Counted from the stretch's first letter, positions 53,906 to 63,098 are shown. The stretch is DNA of 64,000 bases from Oryzisolibacter propanilivorax (GCF_900103645.1 NZ_FNHP01000001.1:186001-250000); one strand, 5' to 3'. Made by a program: numbers and translations. The notes: generated by a model not told the origin, from the sequence alone.

Positions 53906-55276
53906 CTACAGCCCGCTCGGCCAGGTCTCAGGCACGTCGCCCTCGCTACCGTGCCACAGCGGCTCGTGCACCAGCGGCTGCAGTGCGTGCGTGCGGTCGA
54001 TGTGCAGCAGCGCGTCGAACTGCGCGGGCAGCCGGGTATGGAAGTAATGGCTCTGGCGCTCGGTCCCGAGCTGGTAGATGACGCCGATGGCGCGCTGCAG
54101 GCGCTCGGCCTGCAGCAGTCCGGCCAGCGCCGGGTTGCCGCGCAGCGGCAGCCACAGCCGGTCCATGTCGCAGTCGTGCAACAGCCGCTCGTAGCTGCCG
54201 GACAGGCCGTCGCACACCCGCTTGCGCTCGGCCGGGCCGTCCCATTCGGAGGTCGCCGTCACGCGGCCGTGGAAGGTGGACAGGCCGATCAGCGCGCAGT
54301 CGCCCGGCCAGCGCTCGCGCGCCAGCTGGCCGACGTTCCACTCGCCCAGCCGGCCCATTTCGGTGGCGCTGGCGTCGCCCAGGTGCGAGTTGTGCGCCCA
54401 CACCGCCAGGCGCGGCGCGGCGCCGTGCGTGGCCTGCAGGTGCTGCAGCAGCGCCGCCAGGGTATGCACCATGTGCTGGTCGCGCAGGTTCCAGGTGGAG
54501 ACGCGGCCGTGGAACATGCTGCGGTAGTACTGCTCGGCATTGCGCACCAGGCGCGCGTTCTGCTGGGCGTAAAAGGCCTCGTCGGGCTCGCCCGCCTGCA
54601 GCTGTGCGGCGGCGCGGCGGTTCATCTCGAACAGCTGGGCGATGGCCTCGTCCTCGCAACTCGGGCGGGCACCGAAGGCGGCACCGTGGCCATAGGCCTG
54701 GCTGTCCTCTTCGCCCCGGTGATCGAAGCAGGCGTAGCGCGCGCGGGCGCGGCTGGCGGCTTGGGGGTCCACTTCGTCGAGGTACTGCGTCACCGCCTGG
54801 ATGGAGCCGTACAGGCTGTACAGGTCCATGCCGAAAAAGCCCACCTGGCGCCCGGGCGGCAGGTGGCGGTTGTGCTCGCGCAGCCACTCGACGAACTCCA
54901 CCATGACCGTATTGCGCCACATCCAGGTCGGAAAGCGCTCGAAGCCGGACAGTGCGGCTTCCGCGTCGGCATCGTCGGAGCGCCCGCAGACATAGCGATG
55001 CACGCGCAGCGCGTCGGGCCAGTCTGCCTCGGCCACCACGGCGGCGCAGCCGTGGTCGGTGATGAGGCGCCGGGTCAGGCGCGCACGCTCCAAGTAGAAC
55101 TCGTGCGTGCCGTGACTGGCCTCGCCGATCAGCACAAAGTGCGCATCGCCGACCAGCTCCAGCAGGCCCGGCGCCGTGTCGGCGCGCTTGAACGCGCGCA
55201 AGTGCGGGCGCAGTGCCTGCAGCAGCCGCACGTCGTCGTGCTGCAGCCCGCGATTCGGCGCAGGGGCTGCGCTCAT
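53906..55276 (-). CDS. Erythromycin esterase family protein
   Basis: This 456-aa protein of the EreA-like family has the motif FVLIGEASHGTHEFYLERARLTRRLI (catalytic Glu and His region), AAVVAEADWPDALRVHRYV, GFFGMDLYSLYGS and RLAVWAHNSHLGDASATEMG. Most members are not macrolide esterases in practice; their substrates are unknown. It overlaps the upstream phosphoribosyltransferase gene by four bases (ATGA), a common pairing in proteobacteria. Confidence 0.85.
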   Translation of the reverse strand: MSAAPAPNRGLQHDDVRLLQALRPHLRAFKRADTAPGLLELVGDAHFVLIGEASHGTHEFYLERARLTRRLITDHGCAAVVAEADWPDALRVHRYVCGRSDDADAEAALSGFERFPTWMWRNTVMVEFVEWLREHNRHLPPGRQVGFFGMDLYSLYGSIQAVTQYLDEVDPQAASRARARYACFDHRGEEDSQAYGHGAAFGARPSCEDEAIAQLFEMNRRAAAQLQAGEPDEAFYAQQNARLVRNAEQYYRSMFHGRVSTWNLRDQHMVHTLAALLQHLQATHGAAPRLAVWAHNSHLGDASATEMGRLGEWNVGQLARERWPGDCALIGLSTFHGRVTATSEWDGPAERKRVCDGLSGSYERLLHDCDMDRLWLPLRGNPALAGLLQAERLQRAIGVIYQLGTERQSHYFHTRLPAQFDALLHIDRTHALQPLVHEPLWHGSEGDVPETWPSGL

Positions 55277-55935
55277 GACGGCGACTGCGCCGTGCGCAGC
55301 AGCGCGCGCTGCAGGAAGGCCAGGACTTCCTCATCGCTGAGCTGCGCGAAATCCTGGTACCAACGGCCCACAGCCTCGAAGTCCTCGGGCTGCCTGGGGC
55401 AGACCACCTCGTCGGCCAGCGCACCCAGGGCGCGGCAGGTGTCCGGCGCGCCCACCGGCGCGGCCACCACCAGCCGCGCGGGCTGCTGCGCGCGCAGTGC
55501 CTGGAGGGCGGCTCGCATGCTGGCGCCGGTGGCCAGGCCGTCATCCACGACGATCACGGTGCGCCCGGCGATCGGCGGCAGCGGGCGCTCGTGCCGGTAC
55601 AGGCGCTCGCGCCGCTCCAGCTCCAGCGTTTCCTCCTGCACCACCGGGTCGATCTCGGCGCCGGGCAGCTGCTCGCCGTGGGGCTCCAGCACCAGCGCAC
55701 CGCCGCTGGCCAGGGCCCCGATGGCGTATTCGCGCTGGCGCGGGTGGCCGACCTTGCGCACCAGGAAGACATCCAACGGAATGCCCAGCGCGCGTGTCAC
55801 CTCGTAGGCGACGGGCACGCCGCCGCGCGGCAGGGCCAGCACCAGGGCGTTGTCAGTGTTGCGGTAGTGCTCCAGCGCGCGCGCCAGCACCTGGCCGGCC
55901 TCGCTGCGGTCGCGGTAGATTAGTGGATCGGTCAT
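55273..55935 (-). CDS. Phosphoribosyltransferase family protein
   Basis: This 220-aa type I PRTase-like protein starts MTDPLIYRDRSEAGQVLARAL. It has LVLALPRGGVPVAYEV and the PRPP loop TVIVVDDGLATGASMRAAL. The insertion EREYAIGALASGGALVL-like segment belongs to the group that accompanies erythromycin-esterase-like proteins. An ATG nine codons upstream (55959) is less likely because the core begins at 55935. The substrate is unknown. Confidence 0.88.
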   Translation of the reverse strand: MTDPLIYRDRSEAGQVLARALEHYRNTDNALVLALPRGGVPVAYEVTRALGIPLDVFLVRKVGHPRQREYAIGALASGGALVLEPHGEQLPGAEIDPVVQEETLELERRERLYRHERPLPPIAGRTVIVVDDGLATGASMRAALQALRAQQPARLVVAAPVGAPDTCRALGALADEVVCPRQPEDFEAVGRWYQDFAQLSDEEVLAFLQRALLRTAQSPS

Positions 55936-56020
55936 CGTGGCCTCCTTGCTGAAGGCCACCTTAGGCCGCGCTTGCCGCCGCTGCCGTGCGGCGCGCGGCG
56001 CTGGGCGGGTAGGACAGGCC

Positions 56021-57373
56021 CTACGGCGTCAGCTTCTTGACCAGCACCTGGCTCTTGCGGTCCCAGTTGTACTTGCGCTTGCGTGCCTCGGGCAGCCAGT
56101 TGGGATCGACCGGGGCGAAGCCGCGCTTCAGGAACCAGTGCATGGTGCGGGTGGTCAGCACGAAGATGCTGTCCAGCCCCAGCAGGCGGGCGCGCTGCTC
56201 GATGCGCTTGAGCAGCTTTTCGCCATCGCCCGTGCCCTGGCTTTGCGCCGAGACGGTGACGGCGGCCATCTCGGCGGTGCGCGCCTCGGGGTAGGGGTGC
56301 AGCGCGGCGCAGCCGAAGATCACGCCATCGTGCTCGATGACCGTGTAGCTGGCGATGTCGCGCTCGATTTCGGTGCGGTCGCGCTTGACCAGCGTGCCGT
56401 CGCGCTCGAACGGCTCGATCAGCTGGATGATGCCGCCCACGTCGTCGATGGTCGCCTCGCGCAGCTCTTCCAGCTTCTCGTCGATGACCATGGTGCCGAT
56501 GCCGTCGTGCACGTAGATCTCCAGCAGCAGCGCGCCGTCCACCGCGAACGGCAGGATATGGCTGCGCTCCACGCCGTGCTCGCAGGCGCGCACGCAGTGC
56601 TGCAGGTAAAAGCCCACGTCGGTCGGTACCTGCGGCGCCGGCAGCTGCGCCAGCAGGCGGCGCGCGGCGGCCAGGGGCAGCTCGGTATCGACCGGGTTGT
56701 CCTCGCCGGGTGGCTCAAACGGCTGGGTGCGCACGCCCGGCACCTCGGTCAGGAACAGCAGCTTGTCGGCACGCAGCTCGCTGGCCACGCGCGTGGCCAC
56801 GTCCTCCATCGACAGGTTGAACGCCTCGCCCGTGGGCGAGAAGCCAAACGGCGAGATCAGCACCAGCGCCTGCGATTCCAGCGTGCGGCGGATGCCTTCG
56901 ACATCCACCTTGCGCACCAGCCCGGTGTGCTGGAAGTTCACGCCATCGACGATGCCCACCGGCCGCGCCGTGAGGAAGTTGCCCGAAATCACGCGCACAC
57001 GCGCGCCGGCCATGGGCGTGTTGGGCAGGCCCTGGCTGAAGGCAGCCTCGATCTCGTAGCGCAGCTGGCCGGCCGCCTCCTGCGCGCTGTCCAGCGCCAC
57101 CGGGTCGGTGATGCGCATGCCGTGCGAATACTTCGCCGCATGCCCCTTGGCGGCCAACTGCTCGTTGACCTGGGGTCGAAAGCCGTGCACCAGCACGATC
57201 TTCACGCCCATGGCCTGGATCATCGCCAGGTCCTGCACGATGCTCTGCAGCTTGCCGGCAGCAATCGCCTCGCCCGTCAGCCCGACCACGAAGGTCTGGT
57301 GGCGGAACTTGTGGATGTACGGCGCCACCGACCGGAACCAGGGCACGAAGGTGAAGTTGAAGACCGTGGACAT
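56021..57373 (-). CDS. argA: Amino-acid N-acetyltransferase (N-acetylglutamate synthase)
   Basis: This 450-aa enzyme performs the first step of arginine synthesis. The N-terminal amino-acid-kinase-like domain (about residues 1-285) carries TFVVGLTGEAIAAGKLQ and KIVLVHGFRPQVN, the arginine-sensing part. The C-terminal GNAT domain (about 300-440) has CAALHPYPEARTAEMAAVTVSAQSQGTGDGEKLL. ATG 57373 (MSTVFNFTF) is chosen because the family starts there. An in-frame ATG at 57502 would add 43 non-conserved residues. Confidence 0.95.
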   Translation of the reverse strand: MSTVFNFTFVPWFRSVAPYIHKFRHQTFVVGLTGEAIAAGKLQSIVQDLAMIQAMGVKIVLVHGFRPQVNEQLAAKGHAAKYSHGMRITDPVALDSAQEAAGQLRYEIEAAFSQGLPNTPMAGARVRVISGNFLTARPVGIVDGVNFQHTGLVRKVDVEGIRRTLESQALVLISPFGFSPTGEAFNLSMEDVATRVASELRADKLLFLTEVPGVRTQPFEPPGEDNPVDTELPLAAARRLLAQLPAPQVPTDVGFYLQHCVRACEHGVERSHILPFAVDGALLLEIYVHDGIGTMVIDEKLEELREATIDDVGGIIQLIEPFERDGTLVKRDRTEIERDIASYTVIEHDGVIFGCAALHPYPEARTAEMAAVTVSAQSQGTGDGEKLLKRIEQRARLLGLDSIFVLTTRTMHWFLKRGFAPVDPNWLPEARKRKYNWDRKSQVLVKKLTP

Positions 57374-57528
57374 GTCGGGCGGATGGAACGGGCAGGCGCT
57401 GCCGCAGACAAAAAAAGCCTGCACGCCGCGCGCCACCGATGGGCGTGCGGCCGGGCTGGCCAGCGAAAAGAAAGCGCGCAGTGTAGCGGCAGCAGGCATC
57501 ACGCCGCAGGGGCGGACGGAATTGGAGT

Positions 57529-57592
57529 TTTCAGGTCAAATCGGCCTCAAGCCCATGAAGCACAATGGCCTGCAGCTATCGTTCAAGTAGCG
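57529..57592 (-). repeat. Interspersed element copy 9 (between the acyltransferase gene and argA)
   Basis: The minus-strand core is AGCTGCAGGCCATTG, 8 nt, GGGCT, TGAGGCC, then GATTTGA. It lies in the 228-bp gap and ends 10 bp before the acyltransferase stop codon. No terminator or argA promoter was recognised in the rest of the gap. Confidence 0.84.
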
Positions 57593-57601
57593 CTGCGGAT
57601 G

Positions 57602-58708
57602 TCAGCGGGTGCCGCGCCGTGGCTGCGCCAGGGGTGATGGCGCCGGCGGCCTGTGTGTTGCGAACGCGCCATCGCGGCGCCGCAGTGCCCAGCGCTCGAC
57701 GGTGTAGTACGACAGTGCCGCCATGGCGGCGGACAGGGCAAAGCCTGCGACCGCCGTCACCAGCCAGTGCTGGTCGGCACGCAGCCAGCGCACGATGGGG
57801 TAGTGCCACAGGTAGATGCCATAGGACAGCTTGCCCACCAGCACCAGCGCCGGCGCCGACAGCGCCTCGTAGGCGGCGCCGCGCTGCTGCAGCACCGCCA
57901 GCAGCAGCACCGCGCTGGCGCATTCGACCACCGTCATGCCCCAGGCCATGACGTTCATGTCGTCCCAGGTCTGGGCCAGCAGCAGCGGCACCGCCAGCAC
58001 GAACCACATGCCGTGCGACAGCCGCGCGCGCAGCCGCTCGAACCACGCCGGGCGCTCGTGCAGCAACGCCGCCAGCAGCGCGCCCATCAGCAGCCCGGTG
58101 GCGCGGGTGTCGAAGCGAAAGAAGATCTCGTAGAACTGCTGGCCGCGCAGCACCCACAGCACGCGCCAGGCCCAGGCCAGCAGCACCAGGCCGGCGATCG
58201 GCCGCCAGCGCCGGCCTGGCGCGGTGCAGCGCACCAGCAATGCCAGCAGCGGCGGCCAGACCAGGTAGAAGTGCTCCTCCACCGACAGCGACCACATGTG
58301 CAGCAGCGTGCCAGGGCTGTCGAAGAAGGCGATGCCATAGTCCGCCAGGTACAGCAGCGACAGCAGCGCGTCGCTCCACATGTCCGTCAGCTCGGGCCAC
58401 ACGCGCGGCGCGACCAGGCAGTAGGCGGCCAGGAACAGCACCAGCGCCGGCATCAGCCGGAAGAAGCGCCGCCGATAGAAGCGCCAGTAGTCCAGCCGGC
58501 CGCTTTTCTGCAGTTCGATCAGCAGCAGCGAGGTGATGAGAAAGCCGCTCAGGACGAAGAACACGTCCACGCCGTAGAACGCACCGTCGAACGGCGGCGC
58601 GTGCGCGTGTGACAGGATGACCAGCACGATGGCCACGGCGCGCAGGCCGTCCAGCGCCGGGTTGTAGGGCAGGGCAGGCGCGGGCGGGTGGCCCGAGCCG
58701 GCTTGCAT
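57602..58708 (-). CDS. Acyltransferase family membrane protein (OafA/YrhL type)
   Basis: The 368-aa product has about ten membrane helices. It begins with the family block YNPALDGLRAVAIVLVILSHA, then FFVLSGFLITSLLLIELQKSGRLDYWRFYRRRFFRLMPAL. It also has LLHMWSLSVEEHFYLVWPPLL. These enzymes acetylate surface polysaccharides, peptidoglycan or lipids; the target is unknown. ATG 58708 is used; a TTG eight codons upstream is an alternative. Confidence 0.88.
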   Translation of the reverse strand: MQAGSGHPPAPALPYNPALDGLRAVAIVLVILSHAHAPPFDGAFYGVDVFFVLSGFLITSLLLIELQKSGRLDYWRFYRRRFFRLMPALVLFLAAYCLVAPRVWPELTDMWSDALLSLLYLADYGIAFFDSPGTLLHMWSLSVEEHFYLVWPPLLALLVRCTAPGRRWRPIAGLVLLAWAWRVLWVLRGQQFYEIFFRFDTRATGLLMGALLAALLHERPAWFERLRARLSHGMWFVLAVPLLLAQTWDDMNVMAWGMTVVECASAVLLLAVLQQRGAAYEALSAPALVLVGKLSYGIYLWHYPIVRWLRADQHWLVTAVAGFALSAAMAALSYYTVERWALRRRDGAFATHRPPAPSPLAQPRRGTR

Positions 58709-58876
58709 GTGATGGACCTGGACTGTGGACAAAGCCCTGTATTTCCCGTGGTGCTGCGCAACCCCAAGGGTTTACCCTGGGAAAAATCAGCGGGCGATTG
58801 TAGTCAGGCCGTCCTCGTCAGGAATGTGGTTAATGTCGCCGAAAAGTCTCGCTGGTGACTTTGTGTGTCGAGCGGG

Positions 58877-59404
58877 TCAGGACGCAGACAGGCCCAGGGC
58901 AAAAACCGAGTTCGGCACATCGGGCGCGGGCAGCTGGCGTGCTGGCGTGCCGGCCCGGCGCCGGACGGCCGTGCTGTCCTGCCGCTGCAGCGCCGCCGGA
59001 TCGGCGGCCTGCTGCGCCACCAGGTCGGCGACGCTGACCGACTGCAGGTAGTCCATCACCCGACTCTGGAAGCTGGTCCACAGCTCGGCAGTCATGTCCG
59101 GCGCCTCGGCGACGGCGGCACTGCGTTTGCGTGCCGGGGGCGACAGCGCAGCCTCGGCAGCCTGCACGATCTGCGCCACGCTCAGCTGTTCGGCTGGCCG
59201 CGCCAGGGTGTAGCCGCCGCCCGGGCCGCGGCTGCTGCGCACCAGGCCGGCGCGGCGCAGGGCGCCGAAGATGTCCTCCAGGTGCGACAGGGAGATGCCC
59301 TGGCGGGCGCTGATGGAGGGCAGGGCCACGGGCTGGCCGTGCGAGCGCAGGGCCAGGTCGGTGATGGCAGTGACGGCAAGCTTGCCGCGGGTGGTCAGAC
59401 GCAT
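58877..59404 (-). CDS. Rrf2-family regulator, IscR-like but without cysteines
   Basis: This 175-aa protein has the IscR-type winged helix: MRLTTRGKLAVTAITDLAL, SISARQGISLSHLEDIFGALRRAGLV, SSRGPGGGYTLARPA. In IscR the region after about residue 85 holds three Cys that ligate a [2Fe-2S] cluster. Here it reads KRSAAVAEAPDMTAELW, and the whole protein has no Cys. The LW and the downstream helix remain. It could act like apo-IscR or sense something else. It is not next to iscS/iscU. Confidence 0.88.
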   Translation of the reverse strand: MRLTTRGKLAVTAITDLALRSHGQPVALPSISARQGISLSHLEDIFGALRRAGLVRSSRGPGGGYTLARPAEQLSVAQIVQAAEAALSPPARKRSAAVAEAPDMTAELWTSFQSRVMDYLQSVSVADLVAQQAADPAALQRQDSTAVRRRAGTPARQLPAPDVPNSVFALGLSAS

Positions 59405-59542
59405 GGGGTTGCTCCGGGGGTGAGCGAATGGGGTGCAACGCTGGCCGTGCTGGGCGCAAGGCGGCGCCAGCAGGCGCGCGGTGCAGGAAGCAGGAAAGGC
59501 AGACCGGCGTGGGGGCGCGCACGAGCGTGCGCGCGCCGGCCT

Positions 59543-59878
59543 TCAGGCGCGAGGCGGGCGCAGCAGGCGCCGTGGCGGTGCGCAGGCAAGCGCCACCTCG
59601 GCCAGACCCGGGCAGCTGAAATGCGCGGTCCGCCGCGGGCTGCACACTTGGTGGAATTCCTGGTCGTCTGGCAGGTCGATGCCTGCATCCGGCGTTACGT
59701 CACCCGGGCTGTCTTCGAGCGCCAGCAGATCGGATGCAGCGGTGCAGTGCTGCGAGTCGTGCACCGTCGCGACGAGCGGCGCAGGGCCGGCATCCACAGG
59801 CAGCCCGTGCGCATACGCGGACACGCCCATGCCCAGCAGGAACTGCAGGGCAAGAAGGGTGAGCAGCCAGCGCAACAT
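59543..59878 (-). CDS. Small secreted protein of unknown function
   Basis: I do not recognise this 111-aa product. A clear signal peptide (MLRWLLTLLALQFLLG, ending SAYAHG at about residue 25) precedes an acidic, His-containing middle (VHDSQHC, DDQEFHQVC) and a basic, Arg/Pro-rich tail. Four Cys (in QHCTA, HQVCSP, FSCPG, LACAP) could form two periplasmic disulfides. Small His/Cys exported proteins of this size occur beside metal-efflux genes, but none is adjacent here. ATG 59878 is chosen because the signal peptide begins there. Confidence 0.6.
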   Translation of the reverse strand: MLRWLLTLLALQFLLGMGVSAYAHGLPVDAGPAPLVATVHDSQHCTAASDLLALEDSPGDVTPDAGIDLPDDQEFHQVCSPRRTAHFSCPGLAEVALACAPPRRLLRPPRA

Positions 59879-60066
59879 GGAAGGCAAATTATAGGAACCC
59901 CGAATACCCTGCCATGCCACTTGGTGACGCAAGCCGCCTGCGGCGGTGTTCCGTCTCATGGAGTGTGTGCACTGCGCCTGTTCAGGCGGCACTGGAACGC
60001 TGGGAATGGCCGGGTTATGTAGGTGGACTCTGGCGCATGCGGGATGCTTCATTAAAATCCCAAGCC

Positions 60067-60327
60067 ATGGAACTCGCCTCAAGCAGCCCGTCTCCGCAGG
60101 ACCACGCCATAGTGCCGTGGGGCTGGAGCGAGCGTTTCCGCATGCCGCTGTACAGGCCTGGTACACGGGTGCGCCATGCCGGCGCCTGGGAAACGGTGAG
60201 CCATGTCGCGCTGCGGCGCCATGACCTGACGGTGTACCTGGTGGGCCGGACCGAGCCGGTCGATCCGCTGAGCCTGGAGCTGGATCCGACGCTGTTCACC
60301 ACGCGCCGCGTGCCGCAGCCGACCTGA
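60067..60327 (+). CDS. Small hypothetical protein
   Basis: This 86-aa soluble protein has no signal peptide or recognised domain. The segment YRPGTRVRHAGAWETVSHVALRRHDLTVYLVG looks like a small beta-barrel (SH3- or KOW-like), followed by VDPLSLELDPTLF. The frame is open from ATG 60067 and ends 13 bp before the convergent psd stop. A Shine-Dalgarno is weak. Codon usage agrees with neighbouring genes. Confidence 0.55.
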   Translation: MELASSSPSPQDHAIVPWGWSERFRMPLYRPGTRVRHAGAWETVSHVALRRHDLTVYLVGRTEPVDPLSLELDPTLFTTRRVPQPT

Positions 60328-60340
60328 AGCCAGCGCCTTT

Positions 60341-61186
60341 TCAGGCGCGCCGCGCCATCGCTTCGCCCAGCCGTGTTGGACGCAACGCACCCCAGCCTTG
60401 CTCGAACCGCAGCGCGCCCTGGCGCCACAGCAGCACCACTGTCGAGCCGAGCATGAACCGGCCCATTTCCTCGCCTTTGCGCAGCACGACCTGCTGGTCC
60501 GCATAGTCCCAGCGCTGCAGCTGGCCCGTGCGCGGCGGGTTGACCTGGCCGTGCCACACGGTGGCCATGCTGCCGACGATGGTCGCGCCCACCAGCACCA
60601 GCGCCATGGGGCCCAGTGGCGTGTCGAACAGGCACACCACCCGCTCATTGCGCGCGAACAGCCCGGGCACGCCGCGTGCCGTCAGCGGGTTGACGGAAAA
60701 CAGCACGCCAGGCACATGCACCATGCTTAGCAGCCGGCCATCGCATGGCATGTGGATGCGGTGGTAGTCGCGCGGGCTGAGGTAGATCGTGGCAAAGCTG
60801 CCGTTGTCGAACTCGCGCGCCAGCTGCGCGTCGCCGCCCAGCAAGGCGGCGGTGCCGTAGTCGTGGCCCTTGGCCTGGAAGATGCGGTCCCGGTCAATCG
60901 CTCCCAGCTGGCTGACGGCGCCGTCGACCGGGCAGATCACGTCGGCCGATGCCAGCGGCCGTGCATCGGGCTTCAGGGCGCGGGTGAAGAAGTCGTTGAA
61001 CGTCGCGTAGCGTGTGATGTCGGGCTCGGCGGCCTCTTCCATGTCCACCCCGTAGTGCGCCACGAAACGCCGGATGGCCGCAGTGGTCAGCGCACCGGCG
61101 CGGGCGTTGGCGAACCAGCCGGCCAGTATGGTGATGGCCTGCTTGGGCAGCAGATACTGGGGCAGGACGGCAAGGCGGTCAGACAC
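60341..61186 (-). CDS. psd: Phosphatidylserine decarboxylase proenzyme
   Basis: This 281-aa membrane-associated enzyme makes phosphatidylethanolamine. Family landmarks are TFNDFFTRALKPDARP, CPVDGAVSQLG, the YLSPRDYHRIHMP active-site stretch, and the self-cleavage site LGST near residue 250, where the Ser becomes the pyruvoyl group. GTG 61186 gives the family N-terminus SDRLAVLPQYLLPKQAI. The frame is open far upstream, but the extra sequence is antisense to the next gene. Confidence 0.94.
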   Translation of the reverse strand: MSDRLAVLPQYLLPKQAITILAGWFANARAGALTTAAIRRFVAHYGVDMEEAAEPDITRYATFNDFFTRALKPDARPLASADVICPVDGAVSQLGAIDRDRIFQAKGHDYGTAALLGGDAQLAREFDNGSFATIYLSPRDYHRIHMPCDGRLLSMVHVPGVLFSVNPLTARGVPGLFARNERVVCLFDTPLGPMALVLVGATIVGSMATVWHGQVNPPRTGQLQRWDYADQQVVLRKGEEMGRFMLGSTVVLLWRQGALRFEQGWGALRPTRLGEAMARRA

Positions 61187-61357
61187 TGGGCAGGGCTCCA
61201 AGCAGGGCGGCCGGCCATTGTAGGGGTGGCGGTTGAAGCAAAAAGCCGTTCCAGTGGGCCACAGGATGCAGCGCCAGCGGCGGATAATCGCGGGTTTTCC
61301 CCGCGTCCCCCAAGCTCTCGGGCAGCGCCCGACCGTGGCGCTGCGCATTGGCCTCCG

Positions 61358-62533
61358 ATGCCCTCCTTTCGCTTTCTCCGCACCGCTGCCGACCTGCGGC
61401 CCGCCGCCATGCCCGGACGCCGCGCCTGCATGGACTGGCTGCGCCTGTTCTTCCCCCAGCCGGTGGGCATCACCTGGCACGAGCGCGTGCGGATGGTGCT
61501 CGGCACGGGGCTGGGCATTGCGCTGGTGGCAGTGCTGGCGCATCAGCTGGAGACCAGCCTGCCCACGCCCTGGATGGTGGCGTCCATTGGCGCCAGCGCG
61601 GTGCTGGTGATCGCCGTGCCGGCCAGTCCGCTGGCGCAGCCGTGGGCGGTGCTGGCGGGCTCGGCGGTGTCGTTCCTCACCGGCATTGCCTGCGCCAGCT
61701 GGATCGGCGATGTCGTGCTGGCCTGCGGCATGGCGGTGGGGCTGGCAGTGGCGGCCATGCTGGCGCTGCGCTGCCTGCACCCGCCGGGCGGCGCGCTGGC
61801 GCTGTTCGCCGTGCTGCACCCGCCGGAAGCCACGCTGCCGGCCGCCGGCCCGCTGCTGCTGAATGTCAGCGTGCTGGTGCTGGCGGCCATCGTCTACAAC
61901 CACCTGACCGGCCGCAGCTACCCGCATGGCCAGAAGGCAGCCGCGGCGGCAGCGCCGGCCGGTGGCAGTGCATTCACCTCGGCCGACGTGGACGCGGCCC
62001 TGGCGCACTACAACGATGTGCTGGACATCAGCCGCGCCGACCTGGAAGGTCTGCTGCATCTGGCCGGACGGGCGGCTTTCCAGCGCACGCTGGGCGAGCT
62101 GCGCTGCAGCGACATCATGTCGGCGCCGGTACATGCGGTGGTGCCCGGGACAGCGCTGGCCGACGCCTGGACGCTGATGCGCCGCCAGGCCGTCAAGGCG
62201 CTGCCGGTGATCGGGCCGCGGCGCGATGTCGTGGGCATCATCACCGTGGCCGATTTCATGCGCCTGGCCAATCTGGATACGCACGAAGGTGTCGGCGAGC
62301 GGCTGCGCAAGCTGATCCTGGGGCGCTCGCGTCAGCCCGACCAGGTGGCCAGCCTGATGAGCATACCGGCGCAGCAGGTGCAGGCAGGGCAGCCGCTGAT
62401 GGACCTGGTGCCGTTGTTTTCCGAGGCCGGGCATCACCATTTTCCGGTGGTGGACGAGCAGGGTCAGCTGGCTGGAATCATCACCCAGACCGATCTGGTG
62501 CGAGCCCTGGCGCGGGCTGTTGCGCCGCGCTGA
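61358..62533 (+). CDS. HPP-family membrane protein with C-terminal CBS domains
   Basis: The 391-aa product has an N-terminal HPP domain (about residues 25-190) with four to five membrane helices. The name-giving motif is in [21 protein letters not shown]. Two CBS domains follow (about 235-300 and 325-388), with [27 protein letters not shown] and [15 protein letters not shown] pairs usually bind adenosyl ligands and gate the attached channel or transporter. HPP proteins have been linked to nitrite transport in plants; the bacterial substrate is unknown. It is divergent from psd. Confidence 0.85.
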   Translation: MPSFRFLRTAADLRPAAMPGRRACMDWLRLFFPQPVGITWHERVRMVLGTGLGIALVAVLAHQLETSLPTPWMVASIGASAVLVIAVPASPLAQPWAVLAGSAVSFLTGIACASWIGDVVLACGMAVGLAVAAMLALRCLHPPGGALALFAVLHPPEATLPAAGPLLLNVSVLVLAAIVYNHLTGRSYPHGQKAAAAAAPAGGSAFTSADVDAALAHYNDVLDISRADLEGLLHLAGRAAFQRTLGELRCSDIMSAPVHAVVPGTALADAWTLMRRQAVKALPVIGPRRDVVGIITVADFMRLANLDTHEGVGERLRKLILGRSRQPDQVASLMSIPAQQVQAGQPLMDLVPLFSEAGHHHFPVVDEQGQLAGIITQTDLVRALARAVAPR

Positions 62534-62538
62534 CGCCT

Positions 62539-62567
62539 GTGTTGCGCGCGATGCCGCGCGCTACAAT
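62539..62567 (+). promoter_or_regulatory. Promoter upstream of infA
   Basis: GTGTTG at 62539-62544 and TACAAT at 62562-62567 are separated by 17 bp. It would give an unusually long leader of about 220 nt before the IF-1 ATG. Confidence 0.55.
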
Positions 62568-62793
62568 TTATGGTTGTCGTGCAGCGCGTTTTACTACCGC
62601 TGGCCTTGCCCGGGCAGCGTGCCATCAGCCAGCACGCGACATTCGGGTTGTGTGTCTTCGGGCACGGTATTTCTTCCAGATTGCATTGTTTTGCGTCTGG
62701 CGCCTGCATGCCGGAGCATGCGTGGTTCACGGCCTACGCATCGTTCGGATTTGTCGCCTTGCGTATCTGCGTTTCCAGAAATCATCATCATTC

Positions 62794-63045
62794 ATGGCCA
62801 AAGAAGAACTCATCGAGATGCAGGGCAGCGTCACTGAAGTGCTGCCCGACTCGCGCTTCCGCGTAACGCTGGACAACGGACACCAGCTGATCGCCTATAC
62901 CGGCGGCAAGATGCGCAAGCACCATATCCGCATCCTGGCCGGTGACAAGGTCTCGCTGGAAATGTCGCCCTATGACCTGACCAAGGGCCGCATCACCTTC
63001 CGCCACCTGCCCGGCCGTGGGCCTGGACCATCGAGCAATCGATGA
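62794..63045 (+). CDS. infA: Translation initiation factor IF-1 (long-tailed paralogue)
   Basis: This 83-aa OB-fold protein begins [30 protein letters not shown] and includes [27 protein letters not shown], so the core is complete. E. coli IF-1 has 72 residues; the extra 11 form a Gly/Pro/Arg tail ([12 protein letters not shown]). Betaproteobacteria usually keep a second infA in the ribosomal-protein operon, so this is likely a stand-alone paralogue. No ribosomal-protein gene is adjacent. Confidence 0.93.
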   Translation: MAKEELIEMQGSVTEVLPDSRFRVTLDNGHQLIAYTGGKMRKHHIRILAGDKVSLEMSPYDLTKGRITFRHLPGRGPGPSSNR

Positions 63046-63098
63046 CGCTTTTCACGGCGAAAGCTCTGCAATTTGGTTTTGGGAACGCCTCTACGGGT

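Noticed and set aside
61187-62440. N-terminal extension of the psd frame to 699 codons
   Set aside because: The extension is antisense to the HPP-CBS gene. The decarboxylase homology begins at GTG 61186.
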